From Chara braunii (lineage: Eukaryota > Streptophyta > Charophyceae > Charales > Characeae): a DNA stretch of 35,172 bases. The DNA lies in the NCBI GenBank assembly GCA_003427395.1, contig BFEA01000010.1, positions 5,510,488-5,545,659 on the forward strand, given 5' to 3'. Within the stretch, counting starts at the first letter, position 1. Every line of letters starts with the position of its first letter. Below are positions 27,769-35,172 of the stretch, in pieces. The notes beneath the pieces are model-generated. The model saw only the letters and a program-made list of their open reading frames with translations. It was not told where the DNA came from and searched no databases. A program made the translations under genes and the position numbers.

Positions 27769-28021
27769 AATAGAATCAGAATCCGAGCATGCGGTTGAAG
27801 AAATAAAAGACACCATCAAGACTCTTTTACTAAACGGAGTCTATCATTGTTGCACAAAAAATACTCTGAAATCCTATGACAGATCAACCATTTCGTTTTG
27901 ACCTAGTCAAAGTGCTCCAAACACTGCAGAATAAGTATACACAGTAAAATCAGTACAACTTTACAGAAACAAAGAAAAAAATGATTCAAGGTTTTTATAA
28001 GCACCTATATTACTTAATAAT
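27769..28021. other. No gene visible
   Basis: Short stretch between hAT-like elements. It has no repeat or frame that I can assign. Confidence 0.4.
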
Positions 28022-28260
28022 CTAGGCCACCGGAGTGGTTCGGGGTCACTTGCCCGGCCGAGCAAAAATATAAAAAAAACATAAATAAAAACAAATATTT
28101 TTATATTTTATTTTTTATTTTAAATTTGGTGAAAATTTTGATGTGACCCTAAGGCAAACCTCGTGCAGTTTATTTTTCTACATAAGATTTTTTTTTTTTT
28201 TTTTTTTGGGGGGGGGCCTTTCCTTGGTCCTTGCACTGGCGGCCCGACTCACATCTTAAT
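28022..28260 (+). mobile_element. Left part of a related hAT-like element, second subfamily
   Basis: CTAGGCCACCGGAGTGG (28022-28038) resembles the terminus CTAGGCTACCAGAGTGG of the complete short element at 29138. A diverged form of the core follows (28122-28190: AAATTTGGTGAAAATTTTGATGTGACCC), then a T run and CCTTGGTCCTTGCACTGGCGGCCC, a segment also seen near 29365. I cannot find its own right terminus; GGTAGCCTA at 29487-29495 is a candidate, with other elements nested inside. Confidence 0.5.
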
Positions 28261-28567
28261 ACCAAATCAATTACACCTCATCTCACTAAAATGTGCATTG
28301 TGTGAAAGTAAAAAAACTGGCTTGGTTCGGATGGAGGGTTAGGTCCGACATTAAAAAGACTTACCCCTCCGGAACCTCTATCACGAGGGTACCGGGAAGG
28401 ACATAAAAAAAAAAAAAAAAAAAAAAACTTATTTTTTATTAAAAAAAATAATAATTAATAATAAATAATAATTAATAATTAAAAAAATATTTAAAATTAT
28501 AGATTAAAAACAATAATATTAAAAAAAAAAATAATAATAATAAAATAAATAATAATATAAAAATAAC
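28261..28567. repeat. A-rich and AAT-type low-complexity stretch
   Basis: Contains a poly-A run at 28406-28428 and long (AAT)/(ATA) tracts to 28560. No gene. Confidence 0.6.
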
Positions 28568-29100
28568 CTAGGCTACCAATCGGGTTGCCTGCGTCACCCT
28601 ATTTTTCTGGGGGGCCCAGCCGTGCAAGGATAAGGGAAGGTCCCAGCCTGCGTAGCACGGCGAACGTGTTCGCGCCCCTTCACTTTCTCTCGTTCGCACG
28701 AACAGCTCGCGAATATGTTTGGGCGAACATAATATTTTTTTCAAAAAAAAAAAAAGAAAAGTTATTTTTTTTTCGGTTTTTTATTTTTAACTCATGATTG
28801 GCTACGAATTTGAACATAACTTCAAGGCAAAAGTTGCTTTACATAACATATGTATTTTTTCAGATTTTTCTGAAACTTGTTTGTTTCGTTTTTTTTTTTT
28901 TTTTTTTATCTTCGGGTTCTGAGAGTTTAAGGCGCTTGTTCGTGTTTGGACGAATATGTTCGCGTTCGCCTCTGAACGCGAACACTGTGTTACGTAGATT
29001 CAAAAAAGAAAACAAAAAAAAACAACCTAGTTATGCAAAAAAAATAAACTGAACAACTTTTACCTCGAGGTCACATCGAAATTCTTTACCAAATTTAAAA
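28568..29100. mobile_element. Decayed hAT-like sequences with two core copies
   Basis: CTAGGCTACC (28568-28577) is a left terminus of the second subfamily. A diverged core lies at about 28800-28880, ending ATTTTTTCAG, and a reversed core (CACATCGAAATTCTTTACCAAATTT) at 29070-29095. CTGAACGCGAACACTGTGTTACGTAG at about 28972-28997 resembles the right end of the first subfamily. No duplication is visible, so boundaries are uncertain. Confidence 0.45.
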
Positions 29101-29137
29101 TCAAAAATTAAATTCAAAACCAATTTTAAGTTTTTTG

Positions 29138-29429
29138 CTAGGCTACCAGAGTGGCCCGGGTCAACTTGCCCGACCGGGCCCAAAAAATATTAAAAAAGTA
29201 ATAATAATAATAAAATTATCTAAAGATGTATTTCAAATTTAGTAAAGAATTTCGATGTGACCCTACGACAAAAGTTGTTCAGTATATTTTTTTGCATAAT
29301 ATAGTTTTTTTTTCGGATTTTTTAGATTTGTTATGTTTTTTTTTTTTTAGTTGGTACCTTCTCTGGTCCTTGCACGGTCGGGCCGCCCGAGAAAATAAGG
29401 TGACCCGGGTGGCCTGGCTGGTAGCCCAG
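29138..29429 (+). mobile_element. Short hAT-like MITE, 292 bp, with perfect 8-bp TSD
   Basis: GTTTTTTG precedes (29130-29137) and follows (29430-29437). The termini CTAGGCTACCAG and CTGGTAGCCCAG are inverted repeats with one mismatch, and a CCCGGGTCA word follows on both sides. Inside is a diverged core (29232-29330) that keeps ATTTAGTAAAGAATTTCGATGTGACCC and ends TTTTTTTCGG. No coding capacity. Confidence 0.8.
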
Positions 29430-29589
29430 GTTTTTTGTTTTTTATATCTTTTTGACCCAGTCAGACAAGTGGAACCTGACCACTCTGGTAGCCTAAAAAA
29501 AATTAGGTTTTTATTTTTAAATAAAATAAAATAAAACATATGGATTAAAAATATGTATATAAATTAAAGTAAAATAAATAGATAAATAA
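29430..29589. other. Remnant right terminus and AT-rich spacer
   Basis: CCACTCTGGTAGCCTA (29480-29495) is an exact inverted copy of the terminus at 29139, so it is the right end of another, probably outer, element. AT-only sequence follows up to the start of duplication copy 2. Confidence 0.55.
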
Positions 29590-32500
29590 ATGAATAAATA
29601 ATAAAATAATAATAATAATAAAATAATAATAATTAAATAATAAAAAAAACATTAATAAAAATAATAAAATAGTAAGTAACTAAAGTTAAGAATTAATTAA
29701 ATAATTTATAGAAATAACAAATAACAAATATAATTTTTTTTTTTCAAATTGTTCGTCTTCCATTCACAAAATTAATAGGCCTATTATTATGCAAACCAAT
29801 ATGATGATATCCTTAGCTGATGGCGAGTTAAAAACTGCTGCAGTTATATATACTAACTTCTACACAAAACATAAATATTATGGAACTGTAATTAAATGGA
29901 TAAAAATTCAATTCCTTCACAAATTGAATAAGCCTATCCCAAAGTTATGCTCGCCAGAATGATGATATCCTTAGCCGATGACGCCTCAAAAACTCAACTA
30001 AAGAACTTCTACGATACCAAATATCCCCGATACCTATACACTAATTTTTACGCAAAACATAAAAATTATGGGACTCACATACAGACACAGTTACGTGCAC
30101 AAATACAGAAAATAAAAAATCAGGCTCGATGCGTAAAGAATACAGCAAAAAAAAAAAAGGGAAAAAACGAAAAAGATGAGGAAACCGAAAAAAAAAAAAA
30201 AAAAACATATAACGACAGACCTAGATACACAAACGACAATACTTCTCAGGAACACCATGCATAAAATCTCTGAAAGACAAAAACTCGAGATACAACTCAA
30301 AGTAGATTGACACGAAAGATTATGAGAAACTACATCACGAAAATAACGCATTAGTACATATAGTGTAAACCCACTATGAAACGACTAATTAGACTACAAT
30401 CGCTGCCACTATTGCATAAGCCTACCGCAAAAAAATGAAGGTATGCATCTGGTGACGGACTTGCAAACACAAACGATGAGACTTTACCATGGACACCCCG
30501 CAAAGAAGGTTTCAGAAAAACGAGAACTCGTGATACACTTCCAATGAGATTGGCACGTAGAATCATGACAAAATACATCACGAAAAAGACGTCATAACAT
30601 GAGTACTACAAAGCCAATAAAACGACTTATTAGGATACGATTGCACCTACTACTACCTATTGCCAAACCCTGAACTATGCACAAGGTTCTGTTTTGAGCG
30701 TCGTAACCCATACATTCGTACAGACCACTTGAATACAGAAGCCATGACCAAACACGTTATTTTATCTTCTCAACCTAAAATGACAATACCCCGTCTTTTC
30801 CAAAATCAGATTAAATCAAACCCCTCTCATTAACATAACCAGAATATGCCTTGCTTACTACCCCTATACGAAACTGTATAAAATGGTGCTAGCTTGCATT
30901 GCTATCTACCGCAGCACGACCAACGCTACCAAACTTACCAGCAATTGCTTGTTGCGCACTCCTAAAGTCATGGCGCACGCTATCTACAATGATCCTACCT
31001 CATTCCCTTCTCCGCTAAGACACAGACTCTTCTTCTTACCCGTGCACACGACTTGATACTCCATAGCTGAATGAGGGAGATCTTACACCTAACGCACAAT
31101 CAGGCGGAAATGCCGCGAGCGCTAATTATTGCAGGAGCGCTTTACTACAAGACAATCAAGAGGCAATGGCTACACCTGAGGATGCCACGTCCTCTCAAAC
31201 GTTCAATCTTCATGTAAAGTGTGAACTATCAAAAAGTGTCATTAATGTCGTACCCCCTACCACAACTACCTTTTATGATAAAGTCTAATGAGAGATTATA
31301 ATTTGACCCTCTGATGAGCTGCTATGGATGCTAATTAGGGGAAAGCGCGCTTCAGGGCGTGCCACCCCCCTATGAATGTCTTCAACAACCATCTCTAACC
31401 TAAGCCTAACTTATAATCTTCTCCTCCCTGGTTAATTCTTCAAAACTAAAATGCATCCTCATGTTATGGGGTTGATGGCTTAGTTAAAATTCTTCTCTTA
31501 ACCCAACCGATGTTAATCCTGTTGCTAACTTGACGCTAGTTTAAGATTGGACAGATATATGGTCTGGTTCCCCATTGTATATGGGGTAGCCGTGTGCTAC
31601 ACACCCACTACACACACTTCAAGATGTTGCATTATGTTGCTAAGCTGGGGTCGATTCCCCTGCTCACAGACCTTTTAGCTGATCTTAAGTATTTATTGTG
31701 ATCCTTACCCATCAGCACGATAGCATACTAACCGTACCGTACCATTCCCACTCCCCCCGCCCAATCCCCTCCCCCGCCCATCCAACCCCTACCTAAACAT
31801 CACAAATGACTATGGCTTTAATACATACATGTTGCTATATATAAGTTCGTAATACCACCACACATAATTCGAGTATATGTATTAAATATCACAATATACT
31901 CATAGATTATGTGTACTTGACTCGCTTGCCTCATCAATAAATCATGTTGATAGACCACATGATCGCTAATCAACCTTAAACATATTGGCCTACAATATCT
32001 TATCGTAAATCCTCTTCGCAAATACGGTACTACTCATCTATACAACGTTGCTGATTCGCAACCACGTAGAAACCGTATGATTAACTGATTGTATAAATCT
32101 CGCGTGTACTTATACCTCCCTAAAATACCAAATAGCTAACGCACGACCATTTTGTAAACATCATCTATACTAAGCATATTAATCATGTGTACTCTATCTT
32201 TTTTATAATGGTGGCAAATCGCCCTGTCATTCATCCTCTAAATATGTCACTCGTGTTACCTATTAAATTCAAATTCGAGTTTGTATTTCTACGACCTCCA
32301 TTTGTAAAAAATCTTAGCTACTCAACCTAGGTTAAAAAGTTGACGCACTATACCTTACGATACGATTTAATCCCTCGTGTAGAAAAGTCCTACAATATAT
32401 AAACATAGGATAACGTATTTGACTTTTTTCTAACTAATTAATATTCACCTACCATAATTTGCCCTGTTCTCTGTTTTTTCCCGTACCGGCTTAATACGGC

Positions 32501-32818
32501 CCCATAGCCTGAATAACGCAACGTACTCAAGAGCTATCTGAACTTTCTCCTACAATATTTCCAACATACACATGATAAAAGTATCCCGCTTTGACCTGAC
32601 TAGTTGCATATTTAACACTTAGTACATCCTAATCATCCCTAAGCTTAACACCTATGTTTTATTCCCCCGCTCCGTAGAGATCCTTAGTTAACAAAAAAAT
32701 CCTCATTATCGCTAAAACTTCCTATACCCCTGACCGCTAATACACCCAATTTCCCCTCACTATAATTCCAACCATCTTCTGGCCTGAAACTTCTATCGTG
32801 TGATACATATCTAAGGTC

Positions 32819-33292
32819 TTTTTTTTTTTTTTTTTTTTTTTNAAAAACCTCGCCCGTGATAGTAGTGCTGATAAGAGCAGACACCACTAGCACCAGGGGG
32901 GGGGCTCCATCTATTGGTGGGGAGCATCACCTGCTGGAAAGCGGGTCCAGCGTCCCTTGTACAAATTGAACTGATGATGTACACAGTTGTAGGAAATTCC
33001 TGCCAGCATTGATTGCCCTGGCCACAGGGGACTCTTGTTCCCAACTTGAAGGCGGATTTGTGCAGCGCACCATGTAAAAAACGCACTGGGGCAGCGCAAT
33101 TTTGTTTTGTTTTTGGCTCGCCCCTCCACCGCCAGCTATACAGATCCGGTAGGCCGAGCCTGCTTTGGACGCGGAAAACTTCAGGTCGGACTCCACTATC
33201 GTGCTCACAACTTCCGCACGATGATTTTTTCTTATTCCACATTCTTCCCTAGCACGTGTTGCTCCCAAAGAATAGATTGTAGCTTTGTTCCC

Positions 33293-33327
<35 letters not shown>

Positions 33328-33602
33328 CATGGCCAAACTGTTCAGAAACTACGTGGCAGATGTTTTCACTCAGTTCGGCACAGCAGTTTCCGTGTGCAAT
33401 GGCCATCCTGAGGGAGGGGAGCCCGTTTGGCCAGCCCCATGCGGCAAGGAAACCCAGGGATTGGATGGGGGCCGAGACAGGCGGAGCTTTACTTTCCGAA
33501 TAGGGAAAGGTTTCACTATAGGGTAACCTGGAGCGACAAACCTGCCAGAAAATTTTGCTGCGGTGGGGTCTCAGTTTCTTTCTCCCGCCACCGGGGGTCT
33601 AC

Positions 33603-33648
<46 letters not shown>
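32819..33648. mobile_element. Homopolymer-bounded insertion in copy 2, unknown nature
   Basis: Copy 1 reads from GAAGTCATTCTTC to CACTTTTGCGAAG with a short T run between (about 22661-22700). Copy 2 has about 830 extra bases there. The insert begins with a T run (32819-32841), one N, then GC-richer sequence; an A run lies in the middle (33295-33324) and a T run of about 45 ends it. Read on the minus strand the first half ends in a poly-A tail, as a retroposed RNA copy would. The frames at 32811-33242 (-) and 33107-33526 (+) have no features that I recognise. It could be two retroposed pieces or, given the N and homopolymers, an assembly join. Confidence 0.45.
32842..32842. other. Single N between T run and A run
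   Basis: One ambiguous base separates a T run from AAAAA. It is a place where assembly may have joined unrelated reads. Confidence 0.8.
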
Positions 33649-35172
33649 CACTATTGCGAAGAATAACACGTATGTTCTCTACGTATGTTACACCTTGTCG
33701 AGTACTGTACTTAACCTTATGAACTACGTGTAAGAAACCCTGATCATAGAAGTAAACACCGATTATTTGATGCTTGATGTTTTTTCCTAAGAAGAATATA
33801 TGAATATTTGAGTACTTTGGAAAACTTCAATACTTTTAATTATCAATACATGCATACCCTAAGAAAAATAGAATAAAGTTTCGAGACACACGTATAATAT
33901 TGATTTATACATGGCTATGCTGACTATTTATTACCCTATATGTACGCCTCAAACTAACGAAAAAAGATATGAAGACAAAACGATGATAGATTGCTTATTG
34001 TCCCAACATAAATTATAATAGTACATACCTCATGGTATCAAACACATTTGAAATACTGATCGATATTCATTCGCTCCCTATACTTTGTGCAGATAATCTA
34101 CCTTTTTACGCAATAAGGTGTGTTGCTTTGCGCCTCTGTTTTGAGATGATAGACCTAATTAGGATCGATTGTTTTTTATACTAGAAAAACACTAATACGA
34201 TATTATTGCACCAAATGTCAATGCTCCTTGGATAATAAGAGATAATGACCTAATTAGATACTTTAGACTAAAATGTCTACATTCCTCTCATCAGTGTCCT
34301 CGGCCCCTTGATCTGCAAAGAAGATACGTCGATCGTACACTTCCCTCAAAACCACCATAATAAGTTCGTTATACCTTTGTATTGCCTTTTTCTATTGATA
34401 AGCAAATAGACACTAATAATCAACTGATAGATTCCATAATCGTTTGATCCTTACCACGTGGGCAGTTTCCTCATCTTACTATGATCCTCTGATGAGATAC
34501 AGATGCTATGATATTTTAATATGTGCTCGTTTTTGATCAACTATAATAGATTCTGTAAGCATTTGTTTCTCGATATTAAACGAATTTTATAGTCGAAGTT
34601 TTTCTTTTCGAATCAATGCGCTAATACCCCAACTACACTACGTGAATACATTAATATTATTATAGACAAGTGTATAACCATAATGTTAATATTCACATAG
34701 CTATGCTAACGATGTATTATCTGATGCTATCATTGCCACAAAAGTATATCGTAAACCCACAATAAAACACATCATGACATGTGCTTACCTCGATTGAGGC
34801 ATTTTCCAATAATAAGCATCTCACCGGCGCTGCAATAATTATGACGGTATGACGACACACAACACACATATACCCCATGATATCAAATATATCCACCTAG
34901 TTTTACTCGCTCTCGTTATTATTTATATAGAATATAACTCGGCACAATGAATCGTGATCGTTCCACACAACATTATGGTCCATCTTGGGATACGAGGAGA
35001 GGCTCACCAAGTGGCAATGACTCATTTATACAAGTCTGAATAATAACACCTCTCTAGCTAACATGCAAACAATATTAAATGCTCAAGCATGTTTAAGCCA
35101 CCAGTTGGACTACTTCGGATGTGATACTTTTGCTCACAGTTACACAATAAAACAAAACAGCATATATATATA

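Larger units (their letters stand above)
29590..35172. repeat. Large duplication, copy 2 (runs off the window)
   Basis: Collinear with 14511-15681, 20618-24466 and 25926-26320. It contains the same internal tandems, lacks the LTR retrotransposon and copy C, lacks about 620 bp near 34305, and has its own insert at 32819-33648. There is no gene that I can support; short frames in it (for example 29947-30264) are not conserved between copies. By eye the two copies differ at roughly one position in six to eight, so the duplication is old. Confidence 0.8.

Noticed and set aside
14511-35172. The large duplicated unit as two LTRs of a giant retrotransposon
   Set aside because: No TG...CA boundaries, no primer-binding site or polypurine tract at its edges, and the DNA between the copies holds only short hAT-like elements.
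1-35172. Bacterial features: CRISPR array, operons, integrons
   Set aside because: No evenly spaced direct repeats with unique spacers, no ribosome-binding sites before frames, and all recognised elements are eukaryotic.

Overview
This window is nuclear DNA from a complex eukaryote, most likely a streptophyte alga or land plant. The evidence is a hAT-type element family with 8-bp target-site duplications, a Ty3/Gypsy-like gag inside 483-bp LTRs primed from initiator-Met tRNA, a PIF/Harbinger transposase relic, a U6 snRNA relic, spliceosomal-looking signals, long simple repeats and assembly gaps. The gag and Harbinger reading frames look to me like repeats of the charophyte Chara, but that is recollection that I could not check. 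I see no intact host protein-coding gene: the window is a transposon graveyard.

Layout. 1-5.3 kb: diverged repeats, several strong hairpins, a Pol III-like hairpin unit (2067-2156), a U6 pseudogene (2246-2286), a decayed minisatellite (3527-4020) and a short unrecognised open frame (5053-5220). 6.0-11.1 kb: a broken PIF/Harbinger transposase on + faces a decayed unknown protein gene on - (8191-9964, with a second piece at 10600-11060), tail to tail. This is compatible with a two-gene Harbinger element whose ends I could not locate. 11145-11442 is an assembly gap. 11.8-14.5 kb: a nested cluster of non-autonomous hAT-like elements with CGTACG palindromes, ending in two copies in head-on orientation around an (AAT)n tract.

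14.5-35.2 kb is dominated by a large diverged direct duplication. Copy 1 is 14511-15681 + 20618-24466 + 25926-26320; copy 2 is 29590 to beyond the window end. Each copy carries different later insertions. Copy 1 holds a 4.94-kb LTR retrotransposon on - (15682-20617) with LTRs, PBS, PPT and a broken gag but no recognisable pol, and a 1086-bp hAT element (24806-25891) carrying foreign sequence with exon/intron-like signals. Copy 2 holds an 0.83-kb insert bounded by homopolymers (32819-33648). Copy 2 preserves the empty site of the LTR retrotransposon. Between the two copies lie a hAT element with a perfect ATCATGAC duplication (27020-27760) and a cluster of related short elements, one with a perfect GTTTTTTG duplication (29138-29429).

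The most interesting material is the hAT-like family. Its members share a 19-bp subterminal hairpin, a roughly 190-bp tandem module around CGCCAAAGATGGCG, and a 74-nt block that looks like a minimal intron (GTAAGG...polypyrimidine-CAG) kept without length change in three copies. One copy has picked up a fragment with TACTAAC, CAG and GTAAGT signals.
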